From NCBI GenBank assembly GCA_945971355.1, contig CAMFPD010000086.1, positions 1-8,294 on the forward strand: a DNA stretch of 8,294 nt, written 5' to 3'. The position numbers and the translations under genes are program-made. The stretch is from an uncultured Lachnobacterium sp. (GTDB lineage: Bacteria > Bacillota > Clostridia > Lachnospirales > Lachnospiraceae). Below the pieces are notes generated by a model. The model did no database searches and had not been told where the DNA came from. It saw nothing but the letters and a program-made list of their open reading frames with translations. This document shows, piece by piece, positions 1-6,631 of the stretch; the stretch's first letter is position 1; each line of letters starts with the position of its first letter.

Positions 1-2
1 AG

Positions 3-167
3 AAGGAATACTTTAACATAGTTGTTGGGCTTGCCAGAAAAGCTGGAATCACAATAAGTGACGAGGAGCTTTGTGCGGAGGCCAACAAATGGGAACTTAG
101 CCATGGCGGAATTTCGGGAAGAACTGCCAGTCAGTTCATCAATTATCTGCAGGGCTGTCAGAATTAA
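3..167 (+). CDS. DUF815 family AAA+-type ATP-binding protein, C-terminal fragment
   Basis: Only the last 54 codons are in the window; the gene begins upstream. The readable tail contains ARKAGITISDEEL, then KWELSHGGISGRTASQF, then INYLQGCQN and a stop. An acidic helix followed by a W-x-x-x-x-G-G-x-S-G-R-x-A-x-Q-F pattern resembles the end of DUF815 proteins, which are P-loop ATPases of unknown role, often annotated simply as ATP-binding protein. The Walker motifs lie outside the window, so the family call rests on the tail alone. The stop TAA is followed directly by a second in-frame TAA. The next gene starts 17 bases later with no terminator between, so the two are probably cotranscribed. 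Confidence 0.65.
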   Translation, partial: KEYFNIVVGLARKAGITISDEELCAEANKWELSHGGISGRTASQFINYLQGCQN

Positions 168-184
168 TAAGTAAGGAGCAAGAA

Positions 185-2149
185 ATGTTATACCAGATAA
201 GCGATGGTGCGGTAGCCTTCGGAGATGATCTGATACTGCATTCCATTGATTTTGAAATTAGAAACACAGAAAAAATAGCCATAGTAGGTAGAAATGGCTG
301 TGGAAAGACAACACTTCTCAAATTGATTTCAGGGGAAGTGGAGTTGGAAAAGCTGGACAGCGATGAAAATTCATTTATCGCAAAGGCTGGCAATCCTGAG
401 ATTGGATATCTCAAACAGATAGCCTTTGATGATCCAAATGTTACATTGGAGCAGGAGGTCAGGAAATGCTTTGCTAAGATGGAACAGCGGAAGAAGGAAT
501 TAGAGCAGGCTGCAAAGGATTTGGAGACTGACTATTCAGAGGCAAAGGTTGCAAGATATACTGCAATGGAGGAAGCCTTCAAGGATGATGGTGGTTATTA
601 CTTCGAGAAGGAATACGAAGTGATGATTAAAAAGTTTGGTTTTTCTGAAGAGGAACGAAAAAAGCCTCTTAAGGATTTTTCGGGTGGACAACAGACTAAG
701 ATAGCTTTTATCAAGCTTCTCCTGTCAAAGCCTGATATATTATTATTGGATGAGCCTACAAACCACTTGGATGTAACTACAATTGAATGGCTGGAAGGAT
801 ACCTAAAAAATTATCCCAAAGCAGTTGTGGTAGTATCCCATGACAGAATGTTCCTTGATAATATCGTGGATGTGGTTTATGAAATTGAATACGGAACAGC
901 AAAGCGCTATCCAGGAAATTATACTGACTTTGTGGCTCGTAAAAAGGAAAATTATGAGAAACAGATGAAGGATCATATTGCCCAGAAGAAAGAGATAGAG
1001 CGTCTCCAGAGAATGGTTGACCGCTTCAAGAATAAGCCGACCAAGGTTTCAATGGCACGCTCCAAGCAGAAGGCTATCGAGCATATGGTTATCATAGAAG
1101 CACCAGACAAATATGACAACAAGACATTTTATGCCAATTTTCAGCCGGCAATTGAAACAGGAAATGACGTGTTATATGTTTCGAATCTTGAAATCGGTTA
1201 TGACCACACATTGTCTACAGTATCTCTCGATTTGAAGAAGGGGGAGAAGCTTGGTATCCTGGGAGGAAACGGATTAGGAAAGTCTACGTTTTTGAAGACG
1301 ATTGTGGACAAGCTTCCAGCGCTCTCAGGTGAGTATAGATATGGAACCAATGTTCAGATTGGATACTTTGACCAGCAGATGGCCATGTATAGGGCTGATA
1401 AAACAGTGCTTGATGATTTTTGGGATGAGTTTCCGAACCTCACAGAGACAGAGGTTAGAAATTCACTTGGAGCCTTCCTGTTTTCGGGAGATGATGTATT
1501 TAAGAATGTCAACATGCTTTCGGGAGGAGAGAAGGTAAGACTTGCGCTGTGTAAAATCTTAAAGAGAAAGCCTAATGTGCTGATTTTAGATGAGCCTACT
1601 AACCATATGGATATTGTGGGAAAAGAAACACTTGAAAGTATGTTGAAGGATTTTCAGGGAACTCTTATTTTTGTATCCCACGATAGATATTTTGTGAAAA
1701 AGGTAGCCACAAAGCTACTTGTATTTGAGGATGGAACTACCAACCTTTATCAGTTTGGATATGAGGAATATCAGGAAAAACTAGATAGGGAAGCTCAGGA
1801 ATCAGAGAATGAATACAAAGGAAAGGCTGTTTTCGGAGGGGCTATAAGTGTAAATGGAGCAATGGAACAGTCCTCACCAGCAGAGACCTCTACAGCGAAG
1901 AAAGCCTATTACAACCCTGGAAAAGAGAAATCGAAGTTAGAGAAAAAGGTAAAAAGAGCCGAGGAAGAGCTTGCTGTAAAAGAGGAAGAATTGGAGAAAC
2001 TCAAGGAGGAGCTTCTTCGTCCAGAATATCAGTCAAGTTATTCGAAACTATCTGAAATACAGGCTGCAATAGATGCCAAGGAAGAAGAAATCATGCTTGA
2101 TATGGAAACTTGGGAAGAATTGTCTTCGCAATTGGAAGAAATGATGTAA
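185..2149 (+). CDS. ABC-F family ATPase (ribosome-associated, YdiF/Uup-like)
   Basis: This is a complete 654-residue protein with two ABC ATPase domains and no membrane segments, the layout of ABC-F proteins. These bind the ribosomal E site and relieve stalled translation, and some relatives give antibiotic resistance. Domain 1 has Walker A GRNGCGKT at 35-42, signature SGGQQ at 166-170, Walker B ending in D189-E190 within LLLDEPTNHLD, and an H-loop SHDR. A charged interdomain linker includes RFKNKPTK near 280-287. Domain 2 has Walker A GGNGLGKST at 360-368, signature SGGE at 446-449, and Walker B D469-E470. Both catalytic glutamates are present. The last 80 or so residues are rich in Lys and Glu and look like the C-terminal coiled coil of Uup/YdiF-type members. 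The ATG has AAGGAG six bases upstream. The length fits B. subtilis YdiF, but the exact subfamily and any resistance role cannot be told from sequence alone. Confidence 0.93.
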   Translation: MLYQISDGAVAFGDDLILHSIDFEIRNTEKIAIVGRNGCGKTTLLKLISGEVELEKLDSDENSFIAKAGNPEIGYLKQIAFDDPNVTLEQEVRKCFAKMEQRKKELEQAAKDLETDYSEAKVARYTAMEEAFKDDGGYYFEKEYEVMIKKFGFSEEERKKPLKDFSGGQQTKIAFIKLLLSKPDILLLDEPTNHLDVTTIEWLEGYLKNYPKAVVVVSHDRMFLDNIVDVVYEIEYGTAKRYPGNYTDFVARKKENYEKQMKDHIAQKKEIERLQRMVDRFKNKPTKVSMARSKQKAIEHMVIIEAPDKYDNKTFYANFQPAIETGNDVLYVSNLEIGYDHTLSTVSLDLKKGEKLGILGGNGLGKSTFLKTIVDKLPALSGEYRYGTNVQIGYFDQQMAMYRADKTVLDDFWDEFPNLTETEVRNSLGAFLFSGDDVFKNVNMLSGGEKVRLALCKILKRKPNVLILDEPTNHMDIVGKETLESMLKDFQGTLIFVSHDRYFVKKVATKLLVFEDGTTNLYQFGYEEYQEKLDREAQESENEYKGKAVFGGAISVNGAMEQSSPAETSTAKKAYYNPGKEKSKLEKKVKRAEEELAVKEEELEKLKEELLRPEYQSSYSKLSEIQAAIDAKEEEIMLDMETWEELSSQLEEMM

Positions 2150-2155
2150 AATTGT

Positions 2156-2183
2156 TTGCTAATTATCTCGAATATGATATAAT
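2156..2183 (+). promoter_or_regulatory. sigma-A-type promoter of hpf
   Basis: A perfect TATAAT at 2178-2183 is preceded by TGA, which makes it an extended -10. TTGCTA at 2156-2161 is a fair -35 box, 16 bases upstream. It begins a few bases after the ABC-F stop codon, so hpf can be transcribed independently. The predicted start of transcription is near 2190. Confidence 0.7.
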
Positions 2184-2190
2184 ATTCACA

Positions 2191-2209
2191 TGATACACGA
2201 AGGGTATCA
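2191..2209 (+). promoter_or_regulatory. small hairpin at the predicted 5' end of hpf mRNA
   Basis: TGATAC (2191-2196) can pair with GTATCA (2204-2209) around a seven-base loop. It falls at the predicted transcription start, so the hpf leader would begin with a stem. Such 5' stems can slow mRNA decay; that role is inference. The stem has only six pairs, four of them A-T, so chance is possible. Confidence 0.3.
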
Positions 2210-2235
2210 AATAAACGGCAAAGGGGTTGGACATC

Positions 2236-2769
2236 ATGAGAATTACAATTACAGGAAGAAATATTGAGTTAACTGATGGAATCAAGGAGGCAGTAAACGA
2301 GAAACTCAGTAAGCTTGAGAAGTATTTCAAACCGGATACCGATGTATTCGTAACATTAAGTGTGGAGAAGGAGAGACAGAAGATAGAGGTTACTATCCCT
2401 ACTAAGGGACATGTAATTCGTTCAGAACAGGTAAGCAACGATATGTATGTTTCAATTGACCTTGTAGAAGAGGTTATTGAGCGTCAGTTAAAGAAATATA
2501 GAACAAGACTTACATCTAAGAAGATGGCAGCAGCAGAGAGCTTCAAGCAGGAGTTCCTTGATACAGTGGATGAGGAAGAGGAAGATGAAGTAAAAATTGT
2601 TCGTACAAAGAGGTTTGGTATGAAACCAATGTACCCAGAGGATGCATGCATCCAGATGGAGCTTACAGGACATGATTTCTTCGTATTTATCAATGCTGAG
2701 ACAGATGAAGTAAATGTTGTATACAAACGTAAAGGGAATACTTACGGTATCATTGAACCAGAATACTAA
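2236..2769 (+). CDS. hpf: Long-form ribosome hibernation promoting factor
   Basis: This 177-residue protein is the size of long HPF, about twice the short enterobacterial form. The N-terminal domain (1 to about 100) begins MRITITGRNIELTDGIKEAV. It continues through KLEKYFKP and LVEEVIERQLKKYRTRL, which is the HPF/YfiA fold that occupies the decoding centre of the 30S subunit. A variable acidic linker (EEEEDE) leads to the C-terminal domain from about 122. That domain contains RTKRFGMKPMYPEDACIQMEL, split here by no gap, and ends with the NVVYKRKGNTYGIIEP segment. In the family this domain makes the 30S-30S contact that joins two ribosomes into inactive 100S dimers. The ATG at 2236 has AAGGGG nine bases upstream; a TTG at 2227 sits directly against that site and is not a credible start. 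The gene has its own promoter and terminator. Confidence 0.94.
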   Translation: MRITITGRNIELTDGIKEAVNEKLSKLEKYFKPDTDVFVTLSVEKERQKIEVTIPTKGHVIRSEQVSNDMYVSIDLVEEVIERQLKKYRTRLTSKKMAAAESFKQEFLDTVDEEEEDEVKIVRTKRFGMKPMYPEDACIQMELTGHDFFVFINAETDEVNVVYKRKGNTYGIIEPEY

Positions 2770-2788
2770 AATTCAACACATTTCATTC

Positions 2789-2817
2789 AAACAGGTCGGT
2801 CTTCACCGACCTGTTTT
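2789..2817 (+). terminator. intrinsic terminator after hpf
   Basis: AAACAGGTCGGT (2789-2800) pairs perfectly with ACCGACCTGTTT (2805-2816) around the tetraloop CTTC, giving a 12-pair stem. The T run is short (TTTT, 2814-2817). It starts 20 bases after the hpf stop. Because the stem begins with AAAC and ends with GTTT it could also slow transcription coming from the right. The right arm also contains ACCTGTT, the outermost left segment of the large palindrome. Confidence 0.85.
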
Positions 2818-3443
2818 GACGTTAACTCGGGCTCAGTGTCACTCCCCACTCTCCACTTCTGGGATGTATCCCCTCTCCACATATATTCTAAGCACATAAA
2901 ACTATATATACACTTTTCGAGAACCTAGCCGTAAACCCAAGATTTGCCGATACCATCTTTTGCCTTCTTCGATTGAAGCTGGTTCTTCAAAAGCTAGACA
3001 ACACCACCAAATTATCCTCCCCACACAGACAACATTTCAGGGACTATTCGTGTTCGTCTTGGAGCCTTGAACGAAGGAAAAGTGGGGCGCCGAGAGTCAC
3101 ATGTTTGAGAGCAGTTTCATCTCAGCGCGAAGCGCATTCACAGAAACTGCTCGAGTTGTGCGAAGGCGCCCCTAATATCTACTTCCTGAGCAAGGCTCCT
3201 AGACGAACTAGAATGGTCAGCTGAGTTGTCTGCGTGGGTGAGGACAATTTGGCGGTGTTGTCTAGCCATTGAAGTACATCTTCCCTGAAGGCAAAAGATG
3301 GTATCTGGCAAATCTAAGGATTTACTCTACGGTTCTCAAAAAGTGTATATATAGTTTCATGTGTATTGGAGTTTCCGAAGAGGGGAGGCATCCCAGAAGC
3401 GGAGAGTGGAGAGTGACAAAGTGCCCGAGTTTTGAGAACAGGT
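2809..3443. repeat. giant imperfect palindrome (about 635 bases), possible structured ncRNA or MITE-like element
   Basis: The two halves of this gene-free stretch are reverse complements of each other almost end to end. Paired blocks, left with right, are: 2809-2815/3437-3443 (7 pairs); 2824-2832/3423-3431 (9); 2837-2866/3389-3418 (28 of 30); 2869-2876/3379-3386 (8); 2893-2925/3331-3363 (31 of 33); 2931-2938/3318-3325 (7 of 8); 2940-2948/3307-3315 (9); 2949-2967/3287-3305 (19, perfect); 2993-3033/3225-3266 (38 of 41, one bulge); 3042-3049/3211-3218 (7 of 8); 3052-3069/3191-3208 (17 of 18); 3084-3091/3165-3172 (8); 3109-3118/3143-3152 (10). The tip is GCGC-GAA-GCGC at 3125-3135. That is about 200 pairs. 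It is visibly richer in G+C than the AT-rich spacers beside it. Open frames inside are short, lack ribosome binding sites and simply mirror each other between arms. I do not recognise the element. It could be a large hairpin RNA or a palindromic non-autonomous transposon, and no clear target-site duplication is visible. Confidence 0.9.
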
Positions 3444-3452
3444 AAATAAAAA

Positions 3453-3481
3453 TTGAGATTATGAATTAATGGTGCTATAAT
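3453..3481 (+). promoter_or_regulatory. sigma-A-type promoter of ddl-murF
   Basis: TTGAGA (3453-3458) and a perfect TATAAT (3476-3481) are 17 bases apart, close to consensus. The -35 box lies ten bases beyond the right end of the large palindrome. The predicted transcription start is near 3488, giving a leader of about 33 bases before the ddl ATG. Confidence 0.8.
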
Positions 3482-3486
3482 TTCAT
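3458..3486 (-). promoter_or_regulatory. candidate leftward promoter for a palindrome transcript
   Basis: Read on the - strand, ATGAAA (3486-3481) and CATAAT (3463-3458) are separated by exactly 17 bases. They match the -35 and -10 consensus at four and five of six positions. Transcription would start near 3451 and enter the palindrome at once. The region is very AT-rich and already holds the ddl promoter on the other strand, so a chance match is quite possible. Confidence 0.25.
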
Positions 3487-3520
3487 AGAACTTTATTAAT
3501 TGAGGAAAAGAGGCAGAATT

Positions 3521-4576
3521 ATGGATATAGTAGTACTTGCAGGTGGACTTAGTACAGAGCGTGATGTTTCCTTCAAGACAGGAAGCATGGTTACAAAGGC
3601 ATTGAAGGAAAATGGACATCGAGTGATAATGGTCGATGTATTTATGGGATACAGTGATAAGGAGGAGAATCTGGAGGGAATCTTTGACCGTGCGGATGAA
3701 ATAAGCATGCAGGTAAATGAGATACCAACAGAGGCTCCGGATCTGGCCAAGGTAAAGGCTTCTAGAAAGGATCAGTCTGATTGCTTTTTTGGACCAAATG
3801 TAATTAATATGTGCAGAATGGCGGACATTGTATTTATGGCTCTTCACGGAGAAAACGGAGAGAATGGTAAGATTCAGGCGACCTTTGATTTATTTGGAAT
3901 TAAGTACACTGGAAGCGATTACCTGAGCAGTGCAATAGCAATGAATAAGGAGATTGCAAAACAGTTCTTTATAAGCAATGGAATTCCAACACCAAGAGGA
4001 GTCTCAATGACAAGAGAGGACCGTCAGGATGATGTGACAAAGCTTGAACTTAATCTACCATGTGTCGTTAAACCATGTTGTGGAGGCTCAAGCATCGGAG
4101 TTACAATTGTAAGAGATGCAAAGGAATTCAAGGAAGCGCTGGATGAGGCGTTCCAATGGGAGCGGGAACTGGTAATAGAAGAGTACGTTAAGGGAAGAGA
4201 ATTCTCAGTAGGAGTTTTGGAGGGAAAAGCACTTCCAGTTATTGAGATTGCGCCTATTGAAGGCTTCTATGATTACAAGAATAAGTATAAGGCAGGAAGT
4301 GCCGTGGAGACATGCCCGGCTGAGCTTCCAGATGAGATTACAAAGCAGATGCAGCATTATGCTGAGGAGGTTGCAAGAGTAATTGGTCTTGATACATATT
4401 CCAGATCAGATTTCCTGTTGAACGAAAATAACGAGATGTTCTGTCTTGAGGCAAATACTCTCCCAGGAATGACACCTACAAGCTTACTTCCACAGGAGGC
4501 AGCTGTGACAGGCGTCGACTTTAATCAGTTGTGCGAAAAGCTTATACAGATTTCTTTAAAGAAATACGAGGCATAA
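3521..4576 (+). CDS. ddl: D-alanine--D-alanine ligase
   Basis: This 351-residue ATP-grasp ligase joins two D-alanines, using ATP, to make the dipeptide that MurF adds to the cell-wall precursor in the cytoplasm. The N-terminal domain starts IVVLAGGLSTERDVSF and carries LHGENGENG with H109, the family's D-Ala-binding region. The ATP-grasp part shows VVKPCCGGSSIGV and EEYVKGREFSVGVL. The omega-loop is YDYKNKY (250-256); its tyrosines fit a D-Ala-D-Ala enzyme rather than a VanA-type D-Ala-D-lactate ligase, which has a histidine there. The metal and substrate motif is EANTLPGMT from E310. The ATG at 3521 has AGAGG seven bases upstream. A TTG at 3500 would overlap that site and is not preferred. 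murF begins one base after the stop, the classic pairing. Confidence 0.95.
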   Translation: MDIVVLAGGLSTERDVSFKTGSMVTKALKENGHRVIMVDVFMGYSDKEENLEGIFDRADEISMQVNEIPTEAPDLAKVKASRKDQSDCFFGPNVINMCRMADIVFMALHGENGENGKIQATFDLFGIKYTGSDYLSSAIAMNKEIAKQFFISNGIPTPRGVSMTREDRQDDVTKLELNLPCVVKPCCGGSSIGVTIVRDAKEFKEALDEAFQWERELVIEEYVKGREFSVGVLEGKALPVIEIAPIEGFYDYKNKYKAGSAVETCPAELPDEITKQMQHYAEEVARVIGLDTYSRSDFLLNENNEMFCLEANTLPGMTPTSLLPQEAAVTGVDFNQLCEKLIQISLKKYEA

Positions 4577-4577
4577 T

Positions 4578-6044
4578 ATGAGTGAAAGCAGTTTAAATAA
4601 GGATTCGAAAATGCCAGGAATGACACTGTCAAACATAGCAGAGGCATGTCATGGTAAATATGTAGGTGATGAAAAGCTTCTGTCCACTGAGATATCGGGA
4701 GCAGTTACAGACAGCAGACAGGTTACAGACGGATATTTGTTCATTCCAATAAAAGGGGAGAGAGTTGATGGCCATGACTTTATCCCACAGGTTTTTGAAC
4801 AGGGCGCCCTTGCTGTTTTGTCTGAGAAGGAACTTGATAATCCTGCCGGACCGTATATTCTGGTGGAATCTTCGCTGGAAGCTATGAAGAAAATAGCAGC
4901 TTTCTATCGCAGTCAGATAAAAGCAAAGGTTATTGGTGTGACAGGCAGCGTGGGAAAGACCAGTACCAAAGAGATGATAGCATCTGTTCTGGAGGAAAAA
5001 TACAGCGTGCTTAAGACCGCTGGAAATTTCAACAACGAGATAGGTCTGCCACTTACACTTTTTAGAATCAGGGATTACCATGATGTGGCTGTAGTCGAGA
5101 TGGGTATTTCGGATTTCGGTGAGATGCACAGACTGGGAGCCATGGCAAGACCAGATATCAGTGTTATCACAAACATAGGATATTGCCATCTGGAAAACCT
5201 TATAGACAGGGATGGTGTGCTTAGAGCAAAAACAGAGGTATTTGAGCATTTAAGTGAAGCTGCAAGCGTTATCTTGAATGGCGATGACGATAAATTAGCT
5301 ACAAAAGCAAGGATTGTAAGAGCTGTTCCGAAAAATGCGGAGAAAGAAGGATGCAATAACAAGGCTGTCATTGATACAACCTTCTATGGCATAGATTCTT
5401 CAAGTGAGTATGGAATAACAAAACAAGTATATGCTACTGACGTGGAAAACCTTGGTTTTGACGGAATGAAGGCTAATATCCATACACCAAAGGGTGAATT
5501 TGATGTTCATATTTCTATTCCGGGAGAGCACAACGTCTACAATGCACTTTGTGCAACTGCAGTAGGACTTGAACTTGGCTTGAGTCTTGATATGATAAAG
5601 TCCGGAATAGAAAAGGCAGAGACAATTGCTGGTAGAACAAACTTCATAAAGGCAAATGGTATGACAATTATTGATGACTGTTATAATGCAAATCCAGTAT
5701 CAATGAAAACCAGTCTTGAGATTTTATCACATGCCAGAGGGCGCCATATTGCAGTGCTTGGTGACATGGGGGAGCTGGGAAATGATGAGGAGGCTCTTCA
5801 CTATGAGGTTGGAGAGGCGGTAGGACAGTACGGAATAAATACTTTGTTCTGTGCAGGAAAGCTTGCAGCCAACTATGCTAAGGCAGCGAAAAGTGTTAAT
5901 CCTGAGTGTGATATTCATTATTATGTCGAGAGAGATGATATGCTTGGAGAGTTAAAGACCTATGTGAAGCATGGGGATTCAATCCTTGTAAAAGCATCCC
6001 ACTTTATGGAGTTTACAGAAGTGGTTAATGCACTTTCAAAATAA
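4578..6044 (+). CDS. murF: UDP-N-acetylmuramoyl-tripeptide--D-alanyl-D-alanine ligase
   Basis: This 488-residue Mur ligase adds the D-Ala-D-Ala made by Ddl to the UDP-MurNAc tripeptide, the last cytoplasmic step in making the pentapeptide precursor. The N-terminal domain includes AVTDSRQVTDGYLFIPIKG, which recognises the UDP-MurNAc substrate. The central ATPase domain has the P-loop GVTGSVGKTSTKE at 120-132, NFNNEIGLPLTLF from 150, EMGIS at 174-178 and NIGYCH at 199-204. The C-terminal domain begins around 335 and holds DCYNANPVSM from 367, a MurF hallmark. It is somewhat longer than the usual 450-460 residues; extra length lies near 245-275 and at the N-terminus. The ATG is one base after the ddl stop, with GAGG six bases upstream inside the end of ddl, so translation is probably coupled. 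Confidence 0.95.
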   Translation: MSESSLNKDSKMPGMTLSNIAEACHGKYVGDEKLLSTEISGAVTDSRQVTDGYLFIPIKGERVDGHDFIPQVFEQGALAVLSEKELDNPAGPYILVESSLEAMKKIAAFYRSQIKAKVIGVTGSVGKTSTKEMIASVLEEKYSVLKTAGNFNNEIGLPLTLFRIRDYHDVAVVEMGISDFGEMHRLGAMARPDISVITNIGYCHLENLIDRDGVLRAKTEVFEHLSEAASVILNGDDDKLATKARIVRAVPKNAEKEGCNNKAVIDTTFYGIDSSSEYGITKQVYATDVENLGFDGMKANIHTPKGEFDVHISIPGEHNVYNALCATAVGLELGLSLDMIKSGIEKAETIAGRTNFIKANGMTIIDDCYNANPVSMKTSLEILSHARGRHIAVLGDMGELGNDEEALHYEVGEAVGQYGINTLFCAGKLAANYAKAAKSVNPECDIHYYVERDDMLGELKTYVKHGDSILVKASHFMEFTEVVNALSK

Positions 6045-6062
6045 GTTGAGATGGTGTACAAT
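6035..6062 (+). promoter_or_regulatory. candidate promoter of the cyclophilin gene
   Basis: TTCAAA (6035-6040, within the last codons of murF) and TACAAT (6057-6062) are 16 bases apart and match the consensus at four and five of six positions. No terminator separates murF from the next gene, so read-through from ddl-murF is also possible. Confidence 0.45.
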
Positions 6063-6094
6063 ATATCCAATACAAAAACAGAGAGGTAAAAACA

Positions 6095-6616
6095 ATGGCA
6101 CAGAATCCAATAGTTACAATTACAATGGAAAACGGAGATGTGATGAAGGCTGAGCTTTATCCTGAAATCGCTCCAAACACAGTGAACAATTTTATTAGTC
6201 TTATTAACCACAATTTCTATGATGGAGTGATTTTTCACAGAGTAATCCGTGGATTTATGCTTCAGGGTGGAGATCCAGACGGAAATGGAACAGGTGGCCC
6301 AGGATATGAAATCAAGGGAGAGTTCTCAAACAATGGTTTCAAGAATGACTTGAAGCACACTCCAGGAGTTCTTTCTATGGCCAGAACAATGATTCCAGAT
6401 TCAGCAGGAAGCCAGTTCTTTATTATGCATCAGGCTGCTCCACACCTTGATGGAGAATATGCAGCATTCGGAAAGATTATCGAGGGAATGGATGTTGTAA
6501 ACAAGATTGCAGAGATGCCAACAGATTATAGAGATCGTCCACTTGAGGATCAGGTGATGAAGACAGTAACAGTTGAGACATTTGGAGTAGATTATCCAGA
6601 GCCGGAGACTGTTTAG
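6095..6616 (+). CDS. Cyclophilin-type peptidyl-prolyl cis-trans isomerase
   Basis: This 173-residue single-domain cyclophilin (PpiB-like) speeds cis-trans isomerisation of peptide bonds before proline and so helps folding. There is no signal peptide or membrane segment, so it should be cytoplasmic. The active-site signature is FHRVIRGFMLQGGD at 47-60, with catalytic R49 plus F54 and Q57. Further pocket residues are MAR at 95-97, SQFFI at 106-110, H117-L118-D119 and F125-G126. All the usual catalytic positions are intact. The first 10 residues form the expected opening strand. The ATG has GAGAGG eight bases upstream. The TAG stop overlaps the ribosome binding site (AGGAGA, 6615-6620) of the following gene. 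Confidence 0.95.
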   Translation: MAQNPIVTITMENGDVMKAELYPEIAPNTVNNFISLINHNFYDGVIFHRVIRGFMLQGGDPDGNGTGGPGYEIKGEFSNNGFKNDLKHTPGVLSMARTMIPDSAGSQFFIMHQAAPHLDGEYAAFGKIIEGMDVVNKIAEMPTDYRDRPLEDQVMKTVTVETFGVDYPEPETV

Positions 6617-6631
6617 GAGACATTTTGTAAT

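Noticed and set aside
2714..3224. Open frames on the + strand inside the palindrome (2714-2899 and 2973-3224) as small genes
   Set aside because: They have no ribosome binding site and no recognisable domain, and the first begins inside hpf. Their peptides follow the inverted repeat.
2809..3443. The raiA RNA motif, because hpf (raiA) is adjacent
   Set aside because: That motif lies upstream of raiA and is roughly 200 bases long. This element is downstream of the hpf terminator, three times longer and a simple long hairpin.
2809..3443. Group II intron, retron or CRISPR array
   Set aside because: There is no reverse transcriptase, no intron domain V-like hairpin at the 3' side, no msr/msd layout with a partner gene, and no regularly spaced direct repeats.
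3314..3847. A 177-codon frame on the - strand overlapping ddl
   Set aside because: Most of it is antisense to the conserved start of ddl. Its C-terminal part (CHSPLSASGMPPL) mirrors a peptide readable from the left arm (CHSPLSTSGMYPL) only because the arms are inverted copies. Such repeat-derived frames are often wrongly annotated as hypothetical proteins.
3521..4576. A vancomycin-resistance D-Ala-D-lactate ligase instead of Ddl
   Set aside because: The omega-loop is YDYKNKY with tyrosine in place of the VanA histidine, and no vanH or vanX gene is nearby; murF follows as in housekeeping ddl loci.
4629..5371. Long - strand frames opposite murF (206 and 98 codons)
   Set aside because: They are antisense shadows of a clearly conserved gene, with Cys/Ser/His-rich translations, no ribosome binding sites and no known domain.
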